A stretch of 64,000 bases of DNA, from contig NZ_LVWI01000048.1 of assembly GCF_001909055.1 (NCBI RefSeq), positions 144,780 to 208,779 on the forward strand, read 5' to 3'. Below, one piece after another: positions 8,010 through 17,186 of this stretch; position 1 is the first letter of the stretch, and every line of letters starts with the position of its first letter. The notes under the pieces are model-generated. The model was not told where the DNA came from. It saw nothing but the letters and a program-made list of their open reading frames with translations, and ran no database searches. The stretch comes from Paenibacillus helianthi. Its GTDB lineage: Bacteria > Bacillota > Bacilli > Paenibacillales > Paenibacillaceae. A program made the translations under genes and the position numbers.

Positions 8010-10331
8010 TTATTTCAGCGTGATGGTGAACGATACGGATTTGGCTCCGGCGTTCACTTTCACTGTTGTATCGTCCGCTTGCTCTGCTCCGTCTACGGAA
8101 GCGATAGCGCCCAGGTCTTTCACAGCCAGCGTGAATGCCTTGCCGCTTCCTTCTGCCGTAACGGTAACCTTGCTGCCCTTACGTTCAGCCTTCACGGTCA
8201 GCTCAGGCGCACCATTCATATCACGAACAGTTGCAGTCGTTGCTGTTCCGTCTTCCAGTGCATACAGGCCGAATTTCACGCCATCGGCAAAATCATAATC
8301 CGGGCGGGTATCTACACTGCCTGTAGCCAGCAGTGAGTTCTGACGGACAAACAGCGGCAGGCTGAAGAAATCATGTTTTTCTTTACGCCATGATCCGCCT
8401 TGAACCGTTTCACCGTTAAGCAGATGTGTCCAGCGTCCAGCCGGCAGATAGTATTTCACTTCGCCGTTTTCCTGGAAGATTGGAGCCACCAGCAGCTTAT
8501 CGCCGAGCATATATTGACGGTCAAGCACTTCACAGGTTGGATCTTCAGGGAACTCCATCACCATCGCACGCATCGAAGCCCAGCCCTGCTCATGTGCCTG
8601 TCCGGCGATATCATACAGGTAAGGCATCAGGCTGCATTTGAGCTTGGTGAAGAAGCGGGTAACATCCACAGCTTCGTCATCGTACGCCCAAGGCACGCGG
8701 TACGAGGTGCTGCCGTGCAGACGGCTATGGCTGGAGAGCAGGCCGAAGGCCAGCCAGCGTTTGAACACATGCGCCGGAGCCGTATTTTCGAACCCGCCGA
8801 TATCATGACTCCAGAAACCGAAGCCGGACAAGCCCAGGGACAAACCGCCGCGAAGGCTCTCTGCCATCGACTCATAATCCGCGTAGCAGTCGCCGCCCCA
8901 GTGAACCGGGAACTGCTGTCCGCCGGCCGTTGCCGAACGGGCAAATACAGCAGCTTCATGTTTGCCAAGCTTCTCTTCCAGTACTTCAAAGACCACTTTG
9001 TTGTACATTTGAGTGTAATAGTTATGCATTTTCTGCGGGTCAGAGCCGTCGAAGTACACCACATCGGTAGGAATGCGTTCGCCGAAGTCAGTCTTGAAGC
9101 TGTCTACACCCATATCCACCAGGCCACGCAGGTAGCCGGCATACCATTCACAAGCTGCAGGGTTCGTAAAGTCTACAAGTCCCATGCCCGCTTGCCACAG
9201 GTCTGTCTGATACACGTCGCCGTTTGCTTTTTTGATCAGATAGCCGTTTTTCTTGCCTTCTTCAAACAGCGGTGAACGCTGTCCGATATAGGAGTTGATC
9301 CACACACAGATTTTCAGGCCTTTGTCCTTCAGGCGTTTCAGCATGCCGACAGGGTCCGGGAATACGCGCGGGTCCCACTGGAAATCCGTCCATTGGTATT
9401 CACGCATCCAGAAGCAGTCAAAGTGGAAAACATGCAGCGGCAGATCGCGTTCAGCCATACCTTCAACGAAGGAATTAACGGTCGCTTCATCGTAGTCGGT
9501 TGTGAATGAAGTGGTCAGCCACAGGCCGAAGGTCCACGCTGGCGGAAGCGCTGGCTTGCCGGTTAGCGAGGTGTATTTGGTGATGACTTCTTTAATGGAA
9601 GGCCCTTCGATGATGAAGTATTCCAGGCTTTCGCCGGCTACACTGAACTGGGCTTTTTTCACTTTTTCTGAAGCGATTTCATACGATACCAGTTCGGGAT
9701 GGTTAACAAACACACCATAGCCTTTGCTTGTAACATAGAAAGGAATGTTTTTATAGGCCTGCTCAGAGCTGGTGCCGCCATCCTTGTTCCAGAGGTCAAC
9801 CACCTGTCCGTTTTTGACAAAAGAGGTAAAGCGCTCGCCCAGACCATAGACGAATTCGCCTACGCCGATATCCAGCTCTTCACGCATGAACGTGTTGCCG
9901 TCCTGATCGGTAATGTAAGCCATCGATTTGTAACCGCTGCCGGTAATGCGCTCGTCGCCCCGGTAGAAGTCTACGGACCAATGCGTCCCTTTGTTGATTA
10001 CAACACGAAGTCCGCCGCTGATCAGCACAGTCTGTGCTTCGGTTTCTTCGATTTGTACGTGATCGCCGGTTCCCTTCGTCAATTCAAAGGCTGGACCGCG
10101 GTCCAATACGCCATCATTGTGAATGATTTTGATGCCTACCACGCCTGGAAGCGGGGAATGGAATTTCACAGTCAAGAGTGTGGAATTCAGGGTTGCTGCA
10201 CGTCCTGTAATCGGAGTCGTCTGCGTGACAGCAGTCAAACCTTCAGCCGTTTTTTCCACTACATAGTTCTGAACTGCACCATTGATGTTGATTCCGTCAC
10301 GAACCAGCCAGAGGCCGTCTGTAAATTTCAT
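8010..10331 (-). CDS. yicI: Alpha-xylosidase, YicI-type (GH31)
   Basis: 773 residues, close to the 772 of E. coli YicI, which releases alpha-linked xylose from the non-reducing end of xyloglucan oligosaccharides. The ATG at 10331 gives the YicI-like start 'MKFTDGLWLVRDGIN'; the longer reading adds 21 unrelated residues. The GH31 barrel carries the nucleophile Asp in 'SFKTDFGERIP' and the acid/base Asp in 'WGGDCYADYESM'. There is no signal peptide, so the enzyme is cytoplasmic and would act on imported oligosaccharides. It is transcribed divergently from a cupin-AraC regulator at 10458, a likely activator. Homologues may also act on isoprimeverose; specificity is by family resemblance. Confidence 0.93.
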   Translation of the reverse strand: MKFTDGLWLVRDGININGAVQNYVVEKTAEGLTAVTQTTPITGRAATLNSTLLTVKFHSPLPGVVGIKIIHNDGVLDRGPAFELTKGTGDHVQIEETEAQTVLISGGLRVVINKGTHWSVDFYRGDERITGSGYKSMAYITDQDGNTFMREELDIGVGEFVYGLGERFTSFVKNGQVVDLWNKDGGTSSEQAYKNIPFYVTSKGYGVFVNHPELVSYEIASEKVKKAQFSVAGESLEYFIIEGPSIKEVITKYTSLTGKPALPPAWTFGLWLTTSFTTDYDEATVNSFVEGMAERDLPLHVFHFDCFWMREYQWTDFQWDPRVFPDPVGMLKRLKDKGLKICVWINSYIGQRSPLFEEGKKNGYLIKKANGDVYQTDLWQAGMGLVDFTNPAACEWYAGYLRGLVDMGVDSFKTDFGERIPTDVVYFDGSDPQKMHNYYTQMYNKVVFEVLEEKLGKHEAAVFARSATAGGQQFPVHWGGDCYADYESMAESLRGGLSLGLSGFGFWSHDIGGFENTAPAHVFKRWLAFGLLSSHSRLHGSTSYRVPWAYDDEAVDVTRFFTKLKCSLMPYLYDIAGQAHEQGWASMRAMVMEFPEDPTCEVLDRQYMLGDKLLVAPIFQENGEVKYYLPAGRWTHLLNGETVQGGSWRKEKHDFFSLPLFVRQNSLLATGSVDTRPDYDFADGVKFGLYALEDGTATTATVRDMNGAPELTVKAERKGSKVTVTAEGSGKAFTLAVKDLGAIASVDGAEQADDTTVKVNAGAKSVSFTITLK

Positions 10332-10457
10332 GTGGTACTTGCCACCCTTCAATTTGGTGTTTATAGTTGCATTATAACGATAATAATTAGACAAAACTAA
10401 TATAATATAGCTTATTTATAACATTATTCTGATGTTTCATTGAAAAGGAGGCCCATA

Positions 10458-11375
10458 ATGGACCGCACCTCGCAGCGTCTGCTCAAAGAAGACCGTGTTC
10501 ATGGGGATGTAATGTTTCCACTCGCCGCCTATTGGATCGAGCTTCCTGCCGGAACCCCTGTCCTGGATACGCACTGGCATGAGGAAGCCGAGTTCTTCCT
10601 GCTGCTGGAGGGAGAGATTATGTTCCAGGTCGATACCGATTATTTCCCGCTCCGTCCAGGTGAAGCTGTGTTCATTGAATCCGGTGATGTCCATGCGGCA
10701 TATGCGCTAAAAGATATCCCCTGCCGCTTCTGCGCACTGGTCTTCCACCCCGATCTGCTGGCCAGCGCTCAATATGATACCATTCAGCAGACGGTGATTC
10801 TGCCGCTTCTGGAGAAACGTCAGAGTTTCCCCCGCCATATTAAACCCGCTCTCCCCTGGCAGCAGGAGCTGCTGCGCCATCTGGAGCGCATGATGGAGGC
10901 ATATGATCATAAAGTGCCCGGATTCGAGTCCTTTATGAAAGGAACTTTGCTGATCATGCTCTCCCAAATCGCCATAGAGGGCCGTTCGGTGAACCACAGC
11001 CAGTCAGAGAGCGCCGATACCACCAAGATCAACCGGCTCAAAAAGGTTATTCTCTATATTCAGGACAACTACCAGGAACCGATCCGTACCCGTGATCTTT
11101 CGGAGCTGATTCCGATGAGTGAAGGCCAATTCTGCCGCTTCTTCAAGGCCATGACCCGTAAAACACCGGTCGATTATATCAACTCCTACCGCATCCGCCA
11201 GGCCGCAGACCTGCTGCAGCAGACGGAACGTAAAATCTCCGACATCGCCCTGGAGGTTGGCTTCGACAACGTCAGCTATTTCATCAAAGTGTTCCGCAAG
11301 GCGATGAAATGCTCTCCTTCGGAATTCCGCAAAGGACAGGGGCAAGTCTCCGCGCAGGGGCAACTATATCCTTAA
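10458..11375 (+). CDS. AraC-family transcriptional regulator with cupin sensor domain
   Basis: 305 residues. The ATG at 10458 follows an ideal AAGGAGG by 6 bp. The N-terminal ~100 residues form a cupin barrel ('HWHEEAEFFLLLEGEIMFQVDTD' in part, then 'LRPGEAVFIESGDVHA') that in this family binds a sugar. The C-terminal 100 residues are the two AraC helix-turn-helix units ('TRDLSELIPMSEGQFCRFFKA' in part, 'ISDIALEVGFDNVSYFIKVFRK'). It is divergent from the alpha-xylosidase gene, 126 bp apart, so it probably controls that gene in response to xylose-containing oligosaccharides. Partner and ligand are inferred from position. Confidence 0.93.
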   Translation: MDRTSQRLLKEDRVHGDVMFPLAAYWIELPAGTPVLDTHWHEEAEFFLLLEGEIMFQVDTDYFPLRPGEAVFIESGDVHAAYALKDIPCRFCALVFHPDLLASAQYDTIQQTVILPLLEKRQSFPRHIKPALPWQQELLRHLERMMEAYDHKVPGFESFMKGTLLIMLSQIAIEGRSVNHSQSESADTTKINRLKKVILYIQDNYQEPIRTRDLSELIPMSEGQFCRFFKAMTRKTPVDYINSYRIRQAADLLQQTERKISDIALEVGFDNVSYFIKVFRKAMKCSPSEFRKGQGQVSAQGQLYP

Positions 11376-11390
11376 GCTCAGAGCCCCTAA

Positions 11391-11570
11391 GTGGAAAAAG
11401 TAGAACTAATTCTGCCGAATTTGCTCTGTTATGAGAATTTAGTGGAAAAAGTAAACTTAATTCCGCAATAACATCCCTTTCAGGCTGCCACTAGCTGAAT
11501 TAAGTATACTAATTCCAATATAAGCCTCACCTAGCATAATCCAGGCACCAGGAAGTGGAGAAAATCCCAC
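11391..11570. repeat. Dyad-symmetric dispersed repeat, copy 1
   Basis: Two direct units of GTGGAAAAAGTARAMYTAATTC begin at 11391 and 11442 (51 bp apart). They are followed by an inverted unit, GAATTAAGTATACTAATTCCAA, ending at 11518, and a degenerate second inverted unit ending near 11570 (about 51 bp further). The same layout recurs at 24568-24747. No ORF covers it. It occupies most of the gap between the AraC gene and the methyltransferase gene. Confidence 0.75.
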
Positions 11571-11671
11571 GAATCCGGTGCCCAACTATTACTCGTCGAC
11601 CGAAGTGGCAACCCTAATCTTTGTACAAAACTAAATTGTCCCGTCTCTCTTGCGGAAAGGCAGCTGGAAAT

Positions 11672-13801
11672 CTACCCTTCCTTCCGAATCACAATAAAGC
11701 AAGTGCTGTCCGGCAGCGGCACCCCGTGGCCTTCCTCATCCATAATGACCACACGGTCCTTCAGCGCATCCGTATAGCCCTCCTGTAAATAGTGGCGGAA
11801 AACCTCAAGCTTCGCCCGTTCCCCCAAGGTCTGCTGAATAAAGGCCTTATACCGGGTCGGAGTGAAATAACCGAACTGCTCCTGAACCTCATGGATATAA
11901 GCTTCTTCTCCCCAGGTATAGGTGTACAGAAACTCCATGGCATCGTTCACCGGCATCAGCACCTCTTGCTCATCTACGTGCTCAACTTGAATGTCCCGTC
12001 CGGCAAAATCCTTGGCATACCGCGCCAGCGCCGCCATCCCGCCAGCCTCCAGAAAACGCACCCGGCGCCGCTGATTCACCGGCTCGCTCATAATGCCGTC
12101 GCGGATAATAATCACGCCGCCGTCTGCCAACACCTCAAAGCTACTCACCAGTGCCGCAGCCACGGTCTCATGATTGAACTTCCGCCCATTAAACGGCACA
12201 TAGGAATACAGCTCATGCAGAATGGAGGAGAAAATAACAGTATCCACCGTACCCGGCTCCACAAAGTCCTTAAGGTTCAGCGCATCGCCCTGCAGCACTT
12301 CCCAGCGCCGGCCCTCCCGCTGCTTCTTCTGGCGCAGCGCTTCGACAACATTGCTGGAGATATCAATGCCCACCGGTATCACGCCAGGCATCCGCTCTTC
12401 GATCAGATCCAGCAGCACCCCGCCGCCAGGGCCTATGTCCAGCACCTTCCGGCCGGTGACATACTCCAGAATGACCGTTTTATAGTCTGCCGTCTCATTC
12501 ATTTGGCTTAAATACGTATCCTCGTTATGGAACCGGTCAAAGGCATCACGGCGCAGCTCAAACAAATCGAACAACATCAGCACAGCCCGTTCGTACAGTG
12601 CCGACTTCTCCGCTTCGGTGCAGAACTCAATCAGCTTCTCCGCTGCCGGCGAGAACTCGAAATGGAAGAACAGCGTGTCCGGCAAATACTCCTCCCGCCG
12701 CAGCCGGTGAATCAGATGCGGATTGCCCGGAGAGGCAGAACCATTCAGAATCTCCTCCCAGGCCAGCCCGGATAAGTACTTTTCAATGATCCGTTTCTTG
12801 TATACATTAATCTTCTTGGCACCTTTGTAGTCATAATAAATGCTGTTCATAACCGCCTCGTAGCTGATATGGTTCAGACCGGTCAGCTTACTGCCGCAGG
12901 CAGTGAGAGCCACAACCTTGAGAAACTGCTCCAGCGAAAAGGTCTGCAGCGCCGATTCCACATACCAGAACGTAATCGGCTGCATCAGCTCCAGAACATC
13001 GGGATTGAAGCCCTCCTGCACCAGGCTGCTCCACTCGGTATCATAATCCTCGCCGGCTGCAATTGCCCCCGCACGCATTCTCCGCAAACGCTCTTTCATC
13101 GGTACCCCGGCATGCAGCAGATCCCCGGACGAAATCACGGCGATCAGCTCCATCACCTCGGTCCGCACCTCCTGCCACAGCTCCGGGGATACCGCGGAAA
13201 TTATGCAGTGATTCAGTGCGAACAGCAGGCGCTCCAGCTCATCAGCGGTCAGCAGCCCTTCCTCTACCATCGACGCCAGCGGACGGTTGACGGATGGCGG
13301 CACCTCGCCGCGAATCTGCTGCCCGATGAGGCCATGTGTTTCAATCAGCCGATGCACAATCTCTTGCTTCGCTGCTTCGGTACCCCCCGCCTCCATCCCA
13401 CGAACAGTCTGCAGACCATATTCCTCCGCCCCAACTGCCTCTATATGCCTCAAATATAGCTGAGCAGAGCCGATATTGTGCACAAAAATATTAATCCTTT
13501 CCGCCTGCCACAGCTGGCGCTGGCGCAATGTCCCGCCCTTTGCCGTCTCTGACCAGACCAATGTCTCTTCGGCCAACTCCTTGATCCAATACGACAACGC
13601 CAGACTATCCAGCAGACGCAGGCTCCGCTCCACGTAATCCAGCACCGGGTTTATGTATTCCAGTTCATGCAGAGAGTCTACGCGTTCCATGTTGACAATC
13701 GTTTCTTCCGCTTGAACGATATATTCCAGCCAGGGGAAGCCTCCGCCGTACAACTGTCCGGTTTCCCGGTATTCTTCAATGGCTCGCAGGGATTTCAGCA
13801 T
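11672..13801 (-). CDS. Large protein with C-terminal class I SAM-dependent methyltransferase domain
   Basis: 709 residues; the start at 13801 was chosen for AGGAGG 7 bp upstream. Residues ~1-430 are mostly helical, rich in Leu, Glu and Arg, with no motif I recognise. Residues ~450-600 form a Rossmann methyltransferase: motif I 'VLDIGPGGGVLLDL', acidic loop 'PVGIDISSNVVEAL', 'LQGDALNLKDF', and motif IV-like 'VDTVIFSSILHELYSY'. The last ~110 residues include 'FIQQTLGERAKLEVF' and a basic, Asp-rich end. The substrate is unknown. It stands alone between the dispersed repeat and the AT-rich ATPase/nuclease pair, all on the same strand but with a terminator between. Confidence 0.8.
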   Translation of the reverse strand: MLKSLRAIEEYRETGQLYGGGFPWLEYIVQAEETIVNMERVDSLHELEYINPVLDYVERSLRLLDSLALSYWIKELAEETLVWSETAKGGTLRQRQLWQAERINIFVHNIGSAQLYLRHIEAVGAEEYGLQTVRGMEAGGTEAAKQEIVHRLIETHGLIGQQIRGEVPPSVNRPLASMVEEGLLTADELERLLFALNHCIISAVSPELWQEVRTEVMELIAVISSGDLLHAGVPMKERLRRMRAGAIAAGEDYDTEWSSLVQEGFNPDVLELMQPITFWYVESALQTFSLEQFLKVVALTACGSKLTGLNHISYEAVMNSIYYDYKGAKKINVYKKRIIEKYLSGLAWEEILNGSASPGNPHLIHRLRREEYLPDTLFFHFEFSPAAEKLIEFCTEAEKSALYERAVLMLFDLFELRRDAFDRFHNEDTYLSQMNETADYKTVILEYVTGRKVLDIGPGGGVLLDLIEERMPGVIPVGIDISSNVVEALRQKKQREGRRWEVLQGDALNLKDFVEPGTVDTVIFSSILHELYSYVPFNGRKFNHETVAAALVSSFEVLADGGVIIIRDGIMSEPVNQRRRVRFLEAGGMAALARYAKDFAGRDIQVEHVDEQEVLMPVNDAMEFLYTYTWGEEAYIHEVQEQFGYFTPTRYKAFIQQTLGERAKLEVFRHYLQEGYTDALKDRVVIMDEEGHGVPLPDSTCFIVIRKEG

Positions 13802-13928
13802 GCTAATTCCTCCTAAGTATGTATAAGTCAAATATTTTTCGAGAATGTCTATACAAACCGTGTGGGGATGTAAGGAGCGGCATTGCTGCATTAATTGTAA
13901 CGGGAAAGAAGACTAATGCGAAATTTGA

Positions 13929-13961
13929 AAAGAGTTCAGCCAATAACCACTGGTTGAACTC
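13929..13961 (-). terminator. Terminator downstream of the ATPase/nuclease pair
   Basis: On the minus strand, GAGTTCAaCCA and TGGcTGAACTC-type arms (13932-13938 with 13955-13961 at the base) close a hairpin followed by TTTT. It lies about 85 bp after the nuclease stop and isolates the pair from the methyltransferase gene. Confidence 0.6.
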
Positions 13962-14046
13962 TTGACACAAAAGAGAAAAACAATATATTCGATTAGAGAC
14001 ATAAAGCATAAATAGAAGCAGGTTTATTGCAGAGAGACGATTGCAG

Positions 14047-14577
14047 CTAATCGTTTGCTAATCTATTAATTGAATAAATATGACCTTTTGTTAATCGAAT
14101 ATTTTCTACAATAACCTTCGTAGTCAGCCATTTCATACGATTTTTCATTTCATCTGTTATCGCCCTGAATACGGCAGTTTCATTATGGAATTTACCCTCT
14201 AGAAATAAAATAACTTTAATGTCTACCGTTCTTGATTTTAGGCGGTTAAAGTAAGGAGAAAGAACTTCATTACTATTTTTATACGCACCAACCAGACATG
14301 CAATTGAATCACGTACTTTTCTCGATACCTCAAGTGCTAAGCTTTGTTCTGAATTTGCAATAAGTCTGTTCTTATTTTCAATTTCATATCCGCTAAAATT
14401 TTTAACTTCAATGAAATATACAGTTTTATCATCGAATACTATAAAGTCCACGCCTTTAGAACCTTGGAGAGTAATAAAGTGATTCACATAAAAATTTGTT
14501 TCATCGAATTTAACTGGAAAAAGACCCTCTTTAAATTGAAAACTAAGATTACTCTCTTCTAATTTAAGTATGGTCAT
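14047..14577 (-). CDS. Putative PD-(D/E)XK-type nuclease, partner of the AAA ATPase
   Basis: 176 residues. The ATG at 14577 gives 'MTILKLEESN'; it overlaps the upstream ATPase gene by 14 bp, so the two are translationally coupled. Around residues 50-75 it reads 'GSKGVDFIVFDDKTVYFIEVKNF', where an Asp on one strand, then Glu-Val-Lys, fits the PD-(D/E)XK nuclease core (D-x13-E-x-K). The C-terminal half ('VDIKVILFLEGKF', 'KGHIYSINRL') is alpha/beta without a named motif. Base composition is clearly more AT-rich than the housekeeping neighbours, a sign of transfer. I infer a DNA- or RNA-cleaving effector controlled by the ATPase; this is from the motif and gene pairing only. Confidence 0.65.
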   Translation of the reverse strand: MTILKLEESNLSFQFKEGLFPVKFDETNFYVNHFITLQGSKGVDFIVFDDKTVYFIEVKNFSGYEIENKNRLIANSEQSLALEVSRKVRDSIACLVGAYKNSNEVLSPYFNRLKSRTVDIKVILFLEGKFHNETAVFRAITDEMKNRMKWLTTKVIVENIRLTKGHIYSINRLAND

Positions 14578-15634
14578 AGAATAGTTCCTGCTCCCTATTA
14601 TATAAATCCATAAATTCTTGCTGTATTGGATTGTGCAATAAATCTGAAATGAGTTTTTGCGATTCAAAATTAATGTTGCCTTCCTCTGGATACAAGGTAA
14701 TAAATCGAATATCAAGATTATTCTCGTTATTATATTGGGCAAACAGAGAAAGTTCCTGTTGAAGAAAATAGCTGTGCGTTGTAATGAATATCTGAACACC
14801 CATTTGAGCAAGTGCTACTAACATTTCTTTGAGAGCAGGAATCATTTTGGGGTTAATATTCGACTCCGGCTCATCCCAAAAAAGAATAGTATTTTCGTCC
14901 AACGTTTCATTGGAAATAAGCTGTAATAAAGTGGAAATCTTGCGATATCCCTCAGCTAGAAGACCCATTTCAATGTTACCTAATCCTTTAGTCTTTAAAT
15001 AGAACTTTTGACTTTCTAGTGTAACCTTCCCGTCAATTATCTTTTCCAAGGTTTTAATTAATTTTTTTTGGTTAGAATTTAAAGGGCCTTTTCTCGTAGG
15101 AAGTAACAAGAGCTTGCTAAGATCGTAATAGGTTTCTTCAAACGCAATATGATAATTTTCGTACAACGCAGAGAAGTTTTCAGTAGATGAGATAATTTCT
15201 TTAGCTGGTATGTAGACAAAGCGAGGCCAATTCTCTATAGGTTGGTAACCTTCAAGTTTAATGTTTTTGACGGCTAAATTTGAAAAGGATAGCTTTATAT
15301 CATGATCTTTATCAAAGGTAATTTTGCATATAGCTGTTCCTCTTCCTCTATTTCTTTTTACCAGTCTACCAATCTTTCTTTCATCTGGTCGAAAGACACC
15401 AAGGAATTTAGAAGTGATCATTTCACTAATTCGCTCAACTGAGATAGGATCAAGCAAATCATTAACTTCGTTTATTGTTTTTCCATAGCTGTATAGTGCC
15501 TTCATAATGTTGGTCTTGCCCACACTAGTTTCTCCACTTATTATATTAATATGCCTAGCAAAGGGAATAGTGATATCTGAAAACAACGTAAAATCGGTAA
15601 ATTCAATTTCTGTAATACTTCGATTATCTGGCAT
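14564..15634 (-). CDS. AAA/ABC-type ATPase (OLD/AAA_15-like) of a two-gene system
   Basis: 356 residues; starts at 15634 after GGGGGG. It has the order typical of SMC/OLD-like ATPases: Walker A 'GETSVGKTN' near residue 35, a helical insert (~60-230) with 'FVYIPAKEI', the signature-like 'LLAEGYRKISTLLQL', Walker B 'ILFWDEPESNINPK' and a switch His in 'IFITTHSYFLQQ'. No TOPRIM or HNH domain is fused, unlike GajA or many Abi proteins; the nuclease is a separate gene overlapping by 14 bp. Such ATPase-plus-nuclease pairs include Septu, Gabija and PARIS, but the size and nuclease type here match none exactly. The region is AT-rich and looks acquired. Confidence 0.85.
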   Translation of the reverse strand: MPDNRSITEIEFTDFTLFSDITIPFARHINIISGETSVGKTNIMKALYSYGKTINEVNDLLDPISVERISEMITSKFLGVFRPDERKIGRLVKRNRGRGTAICKITFDKDHDIKLSFSNLAVKNIKLEGYQPIENWPRFVYIPAKEIISSTENFSALYENYHIAFEETYYDLSKLLLLPTRKGPLNSNQKKLIKTLEKIIDGKVTLESQKFYLKTKGLGNIEMGLLAEGYRKISTLLQLISNETLDENTILFWDEPESNINPKMIPALKEMLVALAQMGVQIFITTHSYFLQQELSLFAQYNNENNLDIRFITLYPEEGNINFESQKLISDLLHNPIQQEFMDLYNREQELFYDHT

Positions 15635-15842
15635 ATCAAGCCCCCCATTAAATTAATTGTATACCTCTAGTGTTTCCAACATTAATTGTTATTAAGCAAG
15701 ACATGTAGATGAATTCTGTTATATTATAAACCAAAAAATGAGAGTTTGCATTCATTCAGGGCGTTAGTTATGTGCTATTTCAACACGGATAGAGCTAACA
15801 ATTGCCCTTTATGGTATCACCTACAAACTTAATACTATCCAA

Positions 15843-15896
15843 AAAAACAGCGGCAATCCGGGACTGATTCTCTCGTCCATGGCTGCCGCTGTTTTT
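15843..15896. terminator. Bidirectional terminator-like hairpin
   Basis: AACAGCGGCA (15846-15855) pairs with TGCCGCTGTT (15884-15893), flanked by an A-run on the left and TTTTT on the right. It follows the alpha/beta hydrolase gene on the minus strand and lies upstream of the ATPase/nuclease pair, shielding it from read-through. Confidence 0.75.
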
Positions 15897-15921
15897 ATGA
15901 TTAGAGATTTAGAGCAATCTC

Positions 15922-16860
15922 TTATTTGGACTCCTTCATAAATTCCCTGAAGTCCTGAACGATTTCTTTGGATTGGGTATGGTGCAGATAATGTTCCCCT
16001 TCGAGTGTGATCATTTTTCCATGTACAGAATCTTTGATTTGCCCTTCATGCAGGGAGATCCATCCTTCAACGTCTGTATTATTCGCTTGTACAAAAAGAA
16101 GAAGGGGAAGATTCTTAGGGAATGCCAAAGCTTTCGCTGCATTAAAATTAGAAGAAATATGTTCCATTTCATTCATCACAGTAGCATTATTCGAGTGTAT
16201 ATTCGAAATCAGTCTCATTTGTTCTTTCGTTTGATCATCAAATGGCAGTCTGGCATAAGGGTCACCGCTTATTTTCTGCACCAGTCTCATGAGACCCGAT
16301 TTGTCGAGAAATTCGAACGTTTTTACCGGTAATTCCTTATCCATACCACCTTGCGTGGGAACACTGCTGTCGATCCCGACAAATGCATTCACTTCGTCTG
16401 GATATTTGTTCACATAATCCAGCCCGTAAATGCCCGCAATGGAATGCCCCATCAGCGTATAACGCTCAATATGAAGCTGCTGCAAAGCTTCATGAATCTC
16501 ACTTACAATATTCTCTGTGGTTCGTTCTTTATCCGTTCCATCACTTAATCCATATCCAAACGGCTCAATCACAACTACCTTGTAGAAGGGTGACAGCTCA
16601 TCTACCAGCAGCTTAAAATCAAGTGCCGGCGCTGCTGTCCCATAACCGGGCAGCAGTACCACGGTTTCTTCACCTTTGCCTTGAATCAATACATTCATCT
16701 TTTTCCCGTCTACAGGGACTAACTGGCCATAGGACTGGATCCTACCTTGCTCCGACTTGTTGCTAATCAGATTGACAATAAAAACAATGGCTAAAAAAAG
16801 GACTACGGCTATCATTAATCCTGCTAATGATTTCAGCATAATCCTAAGCGTTTTTTTCAT
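15922..16860 (-). CDS. Alpha/beta hydrolase, membrane-anchored
   Basis: 312 residues from the ATG at 16860 (GGGGAAGGA 7-8 bp upstream); a GTG at 16902 with AGGAGA is an alternative that adds 14 residues. Residues ~8-30 form a hydrophobic signal anchor ('LMIAVVLFLAIVFIVNLI'), so the enzyme should face outside. The fold follows: 'VVLLPGYGTAAPALDF', nucleophile elbow 'LMGHSIAGIYGLDYV' (Ser), and a C-terminal His in 'TLEGEHYLHHTQSKE'. The catalytic Asp is likely near 'DPYARLPFDD' or later. Substrate unknown. The product resembles many uncharacterised Bacillales hydrolases that sit beside two-component genes. Confidence 0.88.
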   Translation of the reverse strand: MKKTLRIMLKSLAGLMIAVVLFLAIVFIVNLISNKSEQGRIQSYGQLVPVDGKKMNVLIQGKGEETVVLLPGYGTAAPALDFKLLVDELSPFYKVVVIEPFGYGLSDGTDKERTTENIVSEIHEALQQLHIERYTLMGHSIAGIYGLDYVNKYPDEVNAFVGIDSSVPTQGGMDKELPVKTFEFLDKSGLMRLVQKISGDPYARLPFDDQTKEQMRLISNIHSNNATVMNEMEHISSNFNAAKALAFPKNLPLLLFVQANNTDVEGWISLHEGQIKDSVHGKMITLEGEHYLHHTQSKEIVQDFREFMKESK

Positions 16861-17020
16861 TCTCGTATCCTTCCCCGTTTTCGCTGCCTCTCTTTGTTTC
16901 ACTCGTATCTTCTCCTGTCCTCATCGGTGATTCCGGTTGTCTTAACGATCCGTTAAGGTAAGCTTAACCAACGAAGATGTACTCCCCGTGACGACAATAT
17001 GAACGGAGTATGAACAAGCA

Positions 17021-17080
17021 AGTAGAAACGGCTTCGCCGTCCTTTTTTAAGGACGGCACCGTTTCAGCGAGAAATAGAAG
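17021..17080. repeat. Dispersed stem-loop repeat, copy 1 (GAAACGG...CCGTTTC)
   Basis: Core: GAAACGGCTTCGCCGTCC, a TTTTTTAA turn, GGACGGCACCGTTTC, then AGCGAGAAATA. The arms can fold into a long hairpin. Related copies lie at 52057-52110 and, with a longer loop and reversed orientation, at 58360-58451. It fills the middle of the 326-bp stretch between the hydrolase start and the sensor kinase stop; I see no gene there. Confidence 0.75.
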
Positions 17081-17186
17081 GATAATTTATAGCGCGAAGC
17101 ATATAAATTTTTGTATTTCAAAAAAAGCTACGGCGTCGCAAGCACAGGGGCTTGAGGATCATGCCGTAACCTGGAAAATGCACCTG

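Noticed and set aside
8400..9275. 291-residue plus-strand ORF within the alpha-xylosidase gene
   Set aside because: Antisense shadow of a GC-rich gene with no domain.
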